Assembly: GCA_020436935.1 (NCBI GenBank) | Contig: JAGQWX010000001.1 | Span: 1-64,000 of the forward strand | DNA from: Saprospiraceae bacterium | GTDB lineage: Bacteria > Bacteroidota > Bacteroidia > Chitinophagales > Saprospiraceae | Length of the DNA: 64,000 bases | Reading direction: 5' to 3' | Part shown: positions 1 to 9,075 of the stretch, piece after piece | Layout of the letters: every line of letters begins with the position of its first letter | How positions within the stretch are numbered: the first letter of the stretch is position 1 | Notes under the pieces: model-generated | What the model saw: the letters and a program-made list of their open reading frames with translations, nothing else | What the model was told of the DNA's origin: nothing | The model's database searches: none | Made by a program: the position numbers and the translations under genes

Positions 1-2100
1 TAAGTTGGTGTACCTCCGCTTACTGTAAGGTCGATAGATCCATTGTTCGCGCCGTTACAGTCTACATCCACTTTTGTTGTTGTAGCAGTAATTGCTGTAG
101 GTTGGTTGATGGTCGCACTTGCTGTTTTTGTACAGCCATTTGCATCTGTTACAGTAACAGTATATGTTCCTGCACTCAGGTTGCTAAGGTCTTCTGTAGT
201 CGCTCCGTTGCTCCAGGCAAAACTGTAAGTTGGAGTACCTCCGCTTACCATCAAATTTATTGATCCATTATTTTGACCATCACAAGAAATATTGGTCGGT
301 GCCGCCATGGCGATTACTGGTGAAGGTTGGGTAACTGTACCACTTGCCACTTTAGTACATCCATTGGCGTCTGTAATAGTGACAGTATAAGTTCCAGCGC
401 TGAGGTTGCTGATATCTTCTGTTGTTTTCCCATTTGACCACGCAAATGTATAAGGAGTTGTTCCACCACTGACAAAAAGATCCAGGCTTCCAGTACTCTC
501 TCCAAAACAAAGCACATTTGTTGGATCAACAGGAGTGTTGATTGCACTTGGCTGGCTAATTGAAACACTTAGAGATTTAGCACAACTATTGAAGTCCGTA
601 ACTGTAACCACATAAGTGCCAGATGTCAAACCAGAAATATCTTCTGTGGTTGCTCCGTTACTCCAAAGATACGTATAAGGTGAGGTTCCACCTGAAACCG
701 TCAAATTGATAGAACCGTTATTGCCGCCGAAACAAGAAACATTTACTCTTGTTCTGCTCAATGTTAAAACAGATGGTTCTGTTATTGATGTGCTTGAAGT
801 CATGGTACATCCTTTTGAGTCTGTAACTGTGACCGTATATGTTCCTGCAGTTAAATTTGAAATATCTTTTGTTGTCGCTCCATTGCTCCATGCATATGAA
901 TAAGTGGGTGTGCCTCCGCCTACTGTCAAATTAATAGAACCAGTATTTGCTCCAAAACAAAGTACGTTTGTTGCACTTGGTGTAATTGAAATTTGACTTG
1001 GAGCTGCGTTGATTGAAACAGATGTTGATGAAATACAACCATTGCCGTCAGTTACTATTAATGCATAACTTCCTGCTGCAAGTCCTGTCATTGGTGAAGT
1101 GACTACATTGCCATTATATCTGACCGTTTTAGTTCCGGTGCCTCCTGTAGTTGTAAAGCTAATGCTTCCAGTTTGTCCAAAACAGTTGGGCTGAGTTCCA
1201 CTTGCTGATATGCTCACTGCGCTTGCCGGCTGGGTAATTGTAGAACTTGAAGTCAAGGTACAGCCTTTTGAGTCTGTAACTGTAACCGTATATGTTCCTG
1301 CTGTTAAATTAGAAATATCTTTTGTTGTCGCTCCATTGCTCCATGCATAAGTGTAAGTAGGGGTTCCACCGTTTACTGTCAAATTGATTGAACCAGTATT
1401 TGCTCCAAAACAAAGTACGTTTGTGGCACTTGGAGTAACTAAAATTTGACTTGGAGCTGCATTGATTGTAACTGAGGTAGAGGAGGTACAACCATTGCCG
1501 TCAGTGACTATTAATGCATAACTTCCTGCTGCAAGTCCTGTCATTGGCGATGAAACTACATTGCCATTATATCTGACTGTTTTTGTTCCAGTGCCTCCTG
1601 TTGTAGTAAAGTTTATGCTTCCTGTCTGACCAAAACAGTTGGGCTGAGTTCCACTCGCAGATATGCTCACTGCACTTGCCGGCTGTGTAATTGTAGAACT
1701 CGACGTTTTTGTACAGCCACTGGCATCAGTAACTGTTACAGTGTATGTTCCTGCTAATAGATTTGAAATATCTTTTGTAGTCGCTCCATTACTCCATACA
1801 TAGGTGTATGTAGGTGTTCCACCGCTTACTGTCAAATTGATAGAACCAGTATTTGCACCATTACATAACACATCCACTTTACTCACAGCAACGTTGATGG
1901 CGCTTGGCTGCGTTATCGTTACAGATTTTGTTGAAGAACATGCACTTGCATCAGTAACTGTAAATACATAAGTTCCTGCTGCAAGATTATTTACTGGCGA
2001 TGTTACAACATTGCCGTTTAAACGAACTGTTTTGGTGCCTGTACCGCCGGCAGTAGTAAATGCGACTGAACCTGTTTGTCCGTTACAATTAGGGTTGGTT
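1..2100 (-). repeat. Nested tandem repeats encoding SprB-like units (225 bp and 453 bp)
   Basis: The same sequence landmark recurs at 1, 226, 451, 676 and 901, an exact 225-bp (75-codon) period for unit A. It recurs again at 1354 and 1807, where a second 228-bp unit B is interleaved. Copies starting at 820, 1273 and 1726 therefore form a 453-bp (151-codon) higher-order repeat. The first two 453-bp copies agree at most positions by eye; the third is more diverged. All periods are multiples of three, so copy-number change keeps the reading frame. In protein order the array runs alternating B/A first, then A only. Confidence 0.9.
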
Positions 2101-5100
2101 GCTACCAAAGCTATTGTTGGAGCATCGTTGCATTTTTTAAGGTCTACGTTCGCTACTTTTATGTATCCTTGACCTGTTGTAACCTCTGCAAATTCAACTC
2201 TAATTCTTGCTGTATTCGCCGGAGTTGTAAATTCGTAAGGTCCGTAAGATTGAAGATTTAAACACCATGAATTGGCTGGAAAATCAACATCCTTGTCAAT
2301 TTCAAGGTTCAATGGAGTAGCTAGCACAGTACCGCTTGCATTGTAGAATCTAACTCTGGCTCTATGAGTACCACTTGGACTGTGAGTTCCTGCCATAAAG
2401 CTGTAGATGAACTTAGTATTGGCAGTAACCCCATTGGTAATATCCTGGTATAGTAGTGCTTCAGCTCCATCTCCGTTTGATAGAAAGGCTTTGTTTATAC
2501 CGTCTGAGCATGACGTGATTCCAGCATCGTTATAACTCGTACCATTCCACCCAGTCCATTGATTGGTAAAACTTCCATTTGTAACCAGGTTGCCACTTAA
2601 ACAAGAACAATCTGAAGTTTGATTGACCGATATATATATATTCTGGCTGATCGTACAAACACCGTTGGTTACAATAATTGTATAGTTACCCTCGTGTGCC
2701 GGTGTGATACTGCTAGATATAAACGCGTCGTTGCCGCTGGCGGTAAATCCATTTGGACCTTCCCATATTTGGGTATATCCTGCCGGAAACGTATTTGGAT
2801 TTACACTTAAAGCTACGTCTGATCCAACATTGACAACTGCAATACAGTTATTCAATACACTCCACGAGTTGTTGATACGAACCTCACATTGTGTAATTGA
2901 AGGTGGTGTGCTGGTAGTGATGGATTTTGTTGCAGTAGCTGTACATCCATTTGAAAAAGTAGCTGTTACTGTATAATTTGTATTTGTGGTTGGCCCAACT
3001 CGTATGGTGACTCCTGTTGCTCCATTGCTCCATTGGTACGAAGTTGGAGTGCCTGAAGAGCTGGATGCCGTAAGATAAACTGAATCTCCCACGCAAACAT
3101 TAGCGTCGCCTGCTATGCTCACATTACATGTAGTAACCTGGGGCACAACACACCAGCCATCTGTTTTAATCCAGTCGCCGTCACCTCCGGCTCTGTATGT
3201 GACATAATACTTGTTATCACCAGGAGGGGTGTTTCCATTGTTGGATTGAACCGTTCCTGTCAATGTATATTTGGTCATTGTCGGTAATTGAGAATTTACT
3301 TCAACCGACTGATATCCTTTCCAATTCCAGTTGGTGTCAAAATAATCAAACCCGACAGTATGGGTAAATGATGGATTATGAGTTCCGGCATAAACTGATA
3401 AATCTATTTTAGCACCTGCCGCAAAAATTCCTGGAACTTGTTGTGCAACCCAGTTCGATGATGCATTTGTGATTCGGAAATGTCCTGCGTAAAAACCATA
3501 AACAGCCGCGTATGTGCCGGTGGTTAAATTCCCACCAGAGTAATCCCATCCGGTTATTCCATTTTCAAAGGATGGGTTGACAACAACATTGTTGGGACAA
3601 GAAAATTCATCGCAAGATGGGTATACTGATATTGATTGTGGCCATACTGCTGTACACTCAGGGCTCGAAGCCCTTTTTATCGTTATATTAGAGTAAACAC
3701 CTGGCCCTTGCCCTGCAAGTTCAAAAGCTGATGAAGATGAAAATGATCCAGTTGATGGCTCGGTGTATGTTTGACCTCCGTAGGTATAAGATACCACAAA
3801 ATTGCCAGTGCTTGCAAAATTTGCATCTACCAAAAGTTTATTACATGTCGCATTTACAGTAACATTGTCCCATTTTGCATCGGATACATTGACTTGTTTC
3901 GTGGCTGTTGATGAGCATCCTCCAGTGACAGTTACTGTTAATGTATATGTTGTTGTTGTTGCCGGTGAAACTGTGATAGAAGCAGTTGTTGCTCCAGTGC
4001 TCCAGTTGTATGTATATCCTGACCCGCCACTTACCGTAGGTGTTAATGTAGTTGAAGTACCCACACAAATATCTGTAGTACCTCCAATTGAAACGGTCGG
4101 ATTGGTACATGTGGCACCACATCCTGTTATAGTAGAACTGAATGGATAAATGTGGATTTCACCAGTATTTAAACTTACAGTCTTTGCAACTACCGAACCT
4201 TCAATATCTGTTAAACTACTTGCCGATTTTATAAAATTATGATTCGGTGCGTAGACGGTACCAAACAATAATCTTGTTTGGTTCATGGTAATCGTCTTCG
4301 TGGTCCCACCATAAAAGTTCCATATTACATAGGGCGCACTTGTCTGCGAAATGCCTGAGAATTGTGGATTATTCCATGTAAAATCAGCAGTAACATTGAC
4401 ATTTATGACCAATATTTTTGTTGATGATGGTAAACCGCTACCGCTAAAGCTCCATTCTGAAATATTGTTCAGTGAAGCCTGCGTAAGGTTTAAGATATTG
4501 GTACCTGAAACCAGGTCTGTAATAGACACTTTGGTAGTTGTGGTAAAGTTATAGGGTGTTGAATATGGTGTATTGCCATTGTCTGGGTTTCTTAAAGCGA
4601 CGTTGTTGGTACAACCCGATAGTTGTGTGGACCGTGTTCTTAATGTTGCAAACAATGAAGCAAAATCAAAAGTGACAGTTTGGAATACGTTTGATGGGCT
4701 CATATTTCTTTGCACGCCAATTCGTGGAGTAGCATTATATGCAGCTCCAGTTTTCAGAATTTGTGTGAAACCGCCTCCGCTATTATTTGAAGAGATTGAT
4801 CCAGTACTACTTCCGATATGTGCATTCGTATTTTGCTGAACTTTCACATCACCCCCGGATGTTGGCCAGGTTATAGCACCTTTGACTAAAAGTCCTGTTG
4901 GAATACTTCCATCTCCCGGGAATATATATGTGCTGGATCCGGCATCCATATTGATTTCAGGATTACTGAAATTGTTCGCCAGTATCAAATTTCCACCTAC
5001 AGCAAGCGGTCCGTGAATATGGGTATTTGAGTTTGAACCAAATGTAAAGTCTCCTTCAGATATCACATGAAATGACCCTACGCCATCCATGGGGTTAAAA

Positions 5101-5201
5101 GTTTGGGAGAATAAGTTGGCCTGGAAATTTAAAAAACTAATTGTAAATATTACAAAAAGCCTTTTGAGAATACTTTCTGACGAAGTAAAAACGAAACTCA
5201 T
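1..5201 (-). CDS. Giant secreted SprB-like repeat protein, C-terminus beyond window
   Basis: The minus-strand frame is open from ATG at 5199-5201 to the left edge, 1733 codons with no stop, so the gene is partial at its 3' end. A signal peptide (about residues 1-33, ending FSQ) leads into a choice-of-anchor-A-like domain (about 35-355; motif EGDFTFGSNSN...GPLAVGGN). PKD/Ig-like modules follow (about 358-438, 688-762, 771-860), with two NxSFxxGxxGW segments that resemble carbohydrate-binding-like folds (about 533-684, 868-1020). From about residue 1023 on there are SprB-like repeats (core SGGTPTYTYVWSNGATT then AGTYTVTVTDA). SprB-type proteins are cell-surface adhesins exported by the type IX system, some used in gliding. 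A T9SS C-terminal domain is expected beyond the window but not seen. Domain edges come from reading the translation, not from a profile search. The adhesin role is inference; the secreted repeat architecture is clear. Confidence 0.88.
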   Translation of the reverse strand, partial: MSFVFTSSESILKRLFVIFTISFLNFQANLFSQTFNPMDGVGSFHVISEGDFTFGSNSNTHIHGPLAVGGNLILANNFSNPEINMDAGSSTYIFPGDGSIPTGLLVKGAITWPTSGGDVKVQQNTNAHIGSSTGSISSNNSGGGFTQILKTGAAYNATPRIGVQRNMSPSNVFQTVTFDFASLFATLRTRSTQLSGCTNNVALRNPDNGNTPYSTPYNFTTTTKVSITDLVSGTNILNLTQASLNNISEWSFSGSGLPSSTKILVINVNVTADFTWNNPQFSGISQTSAPYVIWNFYGGTTKTITMNQTRLLFGTVYAPNHNFIKSASSLTDIEGSVVAKTVSLNTGEIHIYPFSSTITGCGATCTNPTVSIGGTTDICVGTSTTLTPTVSGGSGYTYNWSTGATTASITVSPATTTTYTLTVTVTGGCSSTATKQVNVSDAKWDNVTVNATCNKLLVDANFASTGNFVVSYTYGGQTYTEPSTGSFSSSSAFELAGQGPGVYSNITIKRASSPECTAVWPQSISVYPSCDEFSCPNNVVVNPSFENGITGWDYSGGNLTTGTYAAVYGFYAGHFRITNASSNWVAQQVPGIFAAGAKIDLSVYAGTHNPSFTHTVGFDYFDTNWNWKGYQSVEVNSQLPTMTKYTLTGTVQSNNGNTPPGDNKYYVTYRAGGDGDWIKTDGWCVVPQVTTCNVSIAGDANVCVGDSVYLTASSSSGTPTSYQWSNGATGVTIRVGPTTNTNYTVTATFSNGCTATATKSITTSTPPSITQCEVRINNSWSVLNNCIAVVNVGSDVALSVNPNTFPAGYTQIWEGPNGFTASGNDAFISSSITPAHEGNYTIIVTNGVCTISQNIYISVNQTSDCSCLSGNLVTNGSFTNQWTGWNGTSYNDAGITSCSDGINKAFLSNGDGAEALLYQDITNGVTANTKFIYSFMAGTHSPSGTHRARVRFYNASGTVLATPLNLEIDKDVDFPANSWCLNLQSYGPYEFTTPANTARIRVEFAEVTTGQGYIKVANVDLKKCNDAPTIALVATNPNCNGQTGSVAFTTAGGTGTKTVRLNGNVVTSPVNNLAAGTYVFTVTDASACSSTKSVTITQPSAINVAVSKVDVLCNGANTGSINLTVSGGTPTYTYVWSNGATTKDISNLLAGTYTVTVTDASGCTKTSSSTITQPASAVSISASGTQPNCFGQTGSINFTTTGGTGTKTVRYNGNVVSSPMTGLAAGSYALIVTDGNGCTSSTSVTINAAPSQILVTPSATNVLCFGANTGSINLTVNGGTPTYTYAWSNGATTKDISNLTAGTYTVTVTDSKGCTLTSSSTITQPASAVSISASGTQPNCFGQTGSISFTTTGGTGTKTVRYNGNVVTSPMTGLAAGSYALIVTDGNGCISSTSVSINAAPSQISITPSATNVLCFGANTGSINLTVGGGTPTYSYAWSNGATTKDISNLTAGTYTVTVTDSKGCTMTSSTSITEPSVLTLSRTRVNVSCFGGNNGSINLTVSGGTSPYTYLWSNGATTEDISGLTSGTYVVTVTDFNSCAKSLSVSISQPSAINTPVDPTNVLCFGESTGSLDLFVSGGTTPYTFAWSNGKTTEDISNLSAGTYTVTITDANGCTKVASGTVTQPSPVIAMAAPTNISCDGQNNGSINLMVSGGTPTYSFAWSNGATTEDLSNLSAGTYTVTVTDANGCTKTASATINQPTAITATTTKVDVDCNGANNGSIDLTVSGGTPT

Positions 5202-5250
5202 TTGGATACTATTTAGATACTGTTTTTGACTTGTTACTAGCAAATCACTG

Positions 5251-5258
5251 CAAAGCTA
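5251..5258 (-). promoter_or_regulatory. Candidate -7 box for the giant repeat protein
   Basis: The minus strand reads TAGCTTTG, a match to the Bacteroidota -7 consensus TAnnTTTG, 49 nt upstream of the start codon. No TTG is found at the expected -33 distance, so this is only a half-match. It is the only such box I found in the gap 5202-5418. Confidence 0.4.
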
Positions 5259-5418
5259 AGTTATTGATTTGGAATATTCTAATTGTATATCGTAGAATTT
5301 CTAAGAAAATATCAATTTGCAGAATTTACGCTTCAATTAGTTTTAAAATTTGTCTTATGACGGACAGAATAGCATAAAGTCACTGAAAATGGAAAATTTC
5401 TGTTAATTTGGCTATGAT

Positions 5419-6084
5419 TTATTTTCCATGAAAACAAATGACCATTTCCCCCTTTACAGTGCCAGATCCATTAAAATATTCAAGCAAATTTTCAACAGTA
5501 TCCTTTTTGTGTTCTTCATAAATTTTAGAGATTTCCCTGGAAACACAAGCCATCCGATCAGGTCCAAGAAACTCTTTTGCTTCTTCCAGACTCTTGATAA
5601 GACGGTAGGGTGATTCATAAATAACAATGGTGTCTTCCAAATGACTCAGAAACTTCCATCTTGTTTGGCGACCTTTTTTATGCGGAAGAAAGCCTTCAAA
5701 ATAAAATTTATCACATGGCAGTCCGGAAGAAACCAAAGCAGGCACAAATGCAGTTGGGCCGGGAAGACAAGAGACTTTTATATTTGATTCGTGACACGCC
5801 CTTGTAAGCAAAAAGCCAGGGTCTGAAATTCCGGGTGTGCCTGCGTCAGAAATTAAGGCAATTTTCAAGCCACCCGAAAGTTCTTTGATGATTTGGTCCA
5901 CTATTTTATGTTCATTAAAACTATGGTATGACCGCAATGGTGTAGCAATGTCATAGTGTTTAAGCAGTTTGCCACTGGTGCGGGTATCTTCAGCATATAT
6001 CAGATCAACTTCCTTTAGGGTGTTTATGGCTCTAAATGTCATATCTTCCAGATTCCCCACAGGTGTTGGTACAATGAATAACAT
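5419..6084 (-). CDS. rsmI: 16S rRNA (cytidine1402-2'-O)-methyltransferase RsmI
   Basis: RsmI 2'-O-methylates C1402 of 16S rRNA with SAM as donor. The protein begins MLFIVPTPVGNLEDMT, the signature N-terminus of the family. It also shows YAEDTRTSGKLLKHY, the SAM-binding ISDAGTPGISDPG loop, and CLPGPTAFVPAL. I chose ATG at 6084 (221 aa) because family members start exactly at this MLFIVPTP; the open frame extends 18 codons further to 6138 without homology-like sequence. The start lies only 23 nt from the divergent penicillin-binding protein ORF. Confidence 0.93.
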   Translation of the reverse strand: MLFIVPTPVGNLEDMTFRAINTLKEVDLIYAEDTRTSGKLLKHYDIATPLRSYHSFNEHKIVDQIIKELSGGLKIALISDAGTPGISDPGFLLTRACHESNIKVSCLPGPTAFVPALVSSGLPCDKFYFEGFLPHKKGRQTRWKFLSHLEDTIVIYESPYRLIKSLEEAKEFLGPDRMACVSREISKIYEEHKKDTVENLLEYFNGSGTVKGEMVICFHGK

Positions 6085-6107
6085 GTAATTCGTTTTTATG
6101 ATGAAGT

Positions 6108-8696
6108 ATGCCCCAAAATTACTCATCAAATCGGGCATTTACCTTTCTTTGCAAAAGATTAGTTGCTGTGACAAAAAACTTTGCTACATCCGGCCGTTCA
6201 TTTTTACTGTTCTTCTTCCCGGGAAGAAGCCATAAGAACTATAGATGGATCAGGATGATTTGGGCTGTGGTATTTGTCTTCACACTTACTGTCTTGTCAT
6301 ATTTTTTGTACCTGTGGTGGATTGCTTCACCCTCCTTCTCAGATCTTGAAAACCCTAAATATGATCTTGCTTCTTTCATTTTCGATGATAAGGACGAGGT
6401 CATCGGAAAATATTACGTCGAAAACAGAGAACAGGTCGTTTTTGACAGCATCAATCCATGGCTGATCCGCTCGACATTGATGGAGGAGGATGAGCGGTTT
6501 TATCAACACGATGGCATTGATTATGCCGCTTTGTGGCGGGTGGGCATCAAAACCATCTTGTTGGGTCAAAAACAATCCGGTGGAGGCAGTACCATCACCC
6601 AACAGCTTGCAAAGCTGCTGTATAAACGCCCTCCGATCAGCAATCTGAACTCTTTTTCCTCCAAATCCTTGCTCATTCACAGCAAATTGAAGGAGTGGGT
6701 CACTGCTATCAAACTTGAACACAACTATACCAAGGAGGAAATTCTCGCTATTTATCTCAACAAGTTTGAGTTTGTGAATGGAGCCCACGGTATCCAGGCA
6801 GCTTCTAAAATCTATTTCAACAAATCACAGAAAGATCTGAGCCCTGAAGAATGTGCACTTCTTGTGGGCATGCTGCAAAATCCCAGCTATTTCAACCCGG
6901 CGAGATTTCCGGCCAGAGCCAAAAAAAGAAGGGACGAGGTCTTGAAAAAGATCAATCCATTATTGAAAAAATCAGACATCGCCCTTGACAGTCTCCTGGC
7001 AAGTCAGCCAGATCTATCCAGGTTCAGACAAACCTCGCCTGTGGAGGGACCTGCACCATATTTTAGAAATGAGGTTACAAAAATCATTACTGAGCTTTTT
7101 GAAGACAACAGCATTGTAAAAGAAGACGGAAGCCCTTATAACATCTTTTTGGATGGCCTGAAAATTTACACCACCATCGACCTTGAATACCAGGCACTTG
7201 CAGAAGAAGCCATGAAAGAACACATGATGTGGATCCAGAACAGATTCTGGAAAACCTGGCAGAACAAAGATCCACTCACCTACAAAGCCACAAAGGAGGA
7301 GGCTGAAGCAAGAAGAAAAAATTTTGAAAGACATGTGAAGGCCTCAGAAAGATACAAGCAACTCTGGGCATTAAACATGCCTATGCTGGAGTCATTGGAT
7401 CAATCTGAGTGCGAAAAGGTGTTGAGTGAAAGCCCTTCTTCAATAAGCCCGGAAATGTTACAACTTATTGATTCTACTTCCCTATGGAATGAGGCTTTAC
7501 TCGCTTATCAACAACATATCACCATCTATGACAGTGTCTTCAATACTCCTGTGGAAGCAGAAGTTTTTGATTACAAAAATGGCACCATATCCAAACGCCT
7601 TAGTCCAATAGACAGCGTCATGTACCACCTGAAACATCTCCAGGCAGGCCTGTTGGCTGTTGACCCAAAAACAGGTTATGTCAAGGCATGGGTGGGAGGA
7701 ATCAACCACGATTTTTTCCAGTATGACCATGTCACCAGCAACAGGCAGGTGGGTTCAACTGTTAAGCCCTTTGTTTACGCAGCAGCCATGCAAGAGAAAG
7801 GCATCAAACCGTGTCAGTATTTTACAGATATGCCATATACCATCAAACCAGGTGAGGCAAAATTTGACATTGCTGAGGAATGGAAGCCTGACAATTCCAC
7901 AGAAAACTTCACCTACAATCCGTATAACCTCTATCATGGCTTGCTGTATTCCAAAAATTCTATCACTGTAAAATTGATGAAGGAACTGGGTGATGCAGAA
8001 ATACTCAGAAAATTGTTGAAAAGTACCGGAATAGAGGTAGACAGGCCTGTATTTGGAGGCGTTGCTGTTCCCAATGTTCCTGCCATTTGTTTGGGAGCCA
8101 TGGATGTGTCCCTCTTTGAGATGGTTGGTGCGTATACCACATTCGTCAATAAGGGTGTCTATTCCAAACCCCAAATCATCAAAAGAATTGAAGACAGAAA
8201 TGGTCGGGTGATTTACAACGGATTCTCCCCAAAGCGTGTGGCCATAGAACCTTTGACCGCCTCAATTGTGGGAGATATGTTGCAAAACAACTGCAAGAGA
8301 AATTTTGGTTTTAATTTTAAATCTTTGGCGGGAGGAAAAACCGGAACGACCAATGACTTTGTCGATGGTTGGTTCATTGGTTTTACCCCAAGTCTGGTGG
8401 TTGGTGTGTGGACTGGAGGAGATGAGCGATACATTCGGTTCACTACACTTGATGATGGCCAAGGTTATGTAACTGCCAGGCCCATGTTTGAAAAATACAT
8501 CCAGAAACTGGAAAAAAAATCCAAACAATACGACGTAAATGCAAAATTTCCAAAGCCTGATGAAAGAATGAGACAAGCGGTAGCTTGTAGTCATTACAAG
8601 GTCATATACCCCAGTGAAGAAAAAAAATTAAGGAAAATGGCTGAGGAATTCCCGGACAAAAGGGATAGTATCATATCTGTCCTCAGAGTGAACTAA
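6108..8696 (+). CDS. Class A penicillin-binding protein (PBP1A family)
   Basis: This is a bifunctional peptidoglycan synthase with transglycosylase and transpeptidase activities, anchored in the inner membrane. A transmembrane helix lies at about residues 48-70. The GT51 domain shows EDERFYQHDGIDY and GGGSTITQQLAKLL. The transpeptidase domain has STVKP with the active-site serine at about residue 550, SKNS, and GKTGTTNDFVDGWF. At 862 aa it is slightly long because of an insertion of about 130 residues between the two domains (about 375-500). The start is uncertain: ATG 6108 leaves almost no promoter space before rsmI, and ATG 6252 (MIWAVVF) is possible but would remove the basic cytoplasmic tail. 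Confidence 0.93.
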   Translation: MPQNYSSNRAFTFLCKRLVAVTKNFATSGRSFLLFFFPGRSHKNYRWIRMIWAVVFVFTLTVLSYFLYLWWIASPSFSDLENPKYDLASFIFDDKDEVIGKYYVENREQVVFDSINPWLIRSTLMEEDERFYQHDGIDYAALWRVGIKTILLGQKQSGGGSTITQQLAKLLYKRPPISNLNSFSSKSLLIHSKLKEWVTAIKLEHNYTKEEILAIYLNKFEFVNGAHGIQAASKIYFNKSQKDLSPEECALLVGMLQNPSYFNPARFPARAKKRRDEVLKKINPLLKKSDIALDSLLASQPDLSRFRQTSPVEGPAPYFRNEVTKIITELFEDNSIVKEDGSPYNIFLDGLKIYTTIDLEYQALAEEAMKEHMMWIQNRFWKTWQNKDPLTYKATKEEAEARRKNFERHVKASERYKQLWALNMPMLESLDQSECEKVLSESPSSISPEMLQLIDSTSLWNEALLAYQQHITIYDSVFNTPVEAEVFDYKNGTISKRLSPIDSVMYHLKHLQAGLLAVDPKTGYVKAWVGGINHDFFQYDHVTSNRQVGSTVKPFVYAAAMQEKGIKPCQYFTDMPYTIKPGEAKFDIAEEWKPDNSTENFTYNPYNLYHGLLYSKNSITVKLMKELGDAEILRKLLKSTGIEVDRPVFGGVAVPNVPAICLGAMDVSLFEMVGAYTTFVNKGVYSKPQIIKRIEDRNGRVIYNGFSPKRVAIEPLTASIVGDMLQNNCKRNFGFNFKSLAGGKTGTTNDFVDGWFIGFTPSLVVGVWTGGDERYIRFTTLDDGQGYVTARPMFEKYIQKLEKKSKQYDVNAKFPKPDERMRQAVACSHYKVIYPSEEKKLRKMAEEFPDKRDSIISVLRVN

Positions 8697-8722
8697 CAAC
8701 ATCACATAAAGCAAACACAAAC

Positions 8723-9067
8723 ATGCGCGTTTCCCGATTTAGCATCATCAATTCTCTGGTACAAATTGCTATTGGTTTTTACTTTGTGCGCCTGCCTGAA
8801 TCGACGGTTTATTTGACACTGGTGCCGATTTTACTTGGTCTCATCGTTTTGCCGATGCAACAATCTATACAACATAAAGTGGTCTCAGCTGTCAGGTTTT
8901 TGGCGTTCTTATGCCTGTTGTCTGTGGGAATTTATACCTACGGAATATGGGATTTATTGCAGGTAAGTGACTATGCAGAAATAAAATACATGAGCGTCTT
9001 ATTGGTTGTCAATGTGTTGACCCTGATCGCTGCAAGCTTTACGCTGATGAAAGGCAAAAAAAAGTGA
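8723..9067 (+). CDS. Small multi-pass membrane protein, function unknown
   Basis: This 114-aa protein has about four hydrophobic segments and a short basic C-terminus (MKGKKK). It starts 26 nt after the penicillin-binding protein and is probably co-transcribed. It ends 8 nt before the convergent rlmN stop. I recognise no family. The hydrophobic pattern and spacing support a real gene; no function can be given. Confidence 0.7.
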   Translation: MRVSRFSIINSLVQIAIGFYFVRLPESTVYLTLVPILLGLIVLPMQQSIQHKVVSAVRFLAFLCLLSVGIYTYGIWDLLQVSDYAEIKYMSVLLVVNVLTLIAASFTLMKGKKK

Positions 9068-9075
9068 AAGTTTAA

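Noticed and set aside
1-2100. Regular repeats that could be taken for CRISPR or satellite DNA
   Set aside because: The period is a multiple of three and the minus strand stays open throughout; the units encode SprB-like protein repeats.
3802-4149. 115-codon plus-strand frame rich in Val and Thr
   Set aside because: It is the complement of PKD-like Thr/Val-rich repeats of the giant protein.
6085-6138. Upstream start of RsmI at 6138
   Set aside because: The family begins at MLFIVPTP (6084) and the extension would run into the divergent gene.
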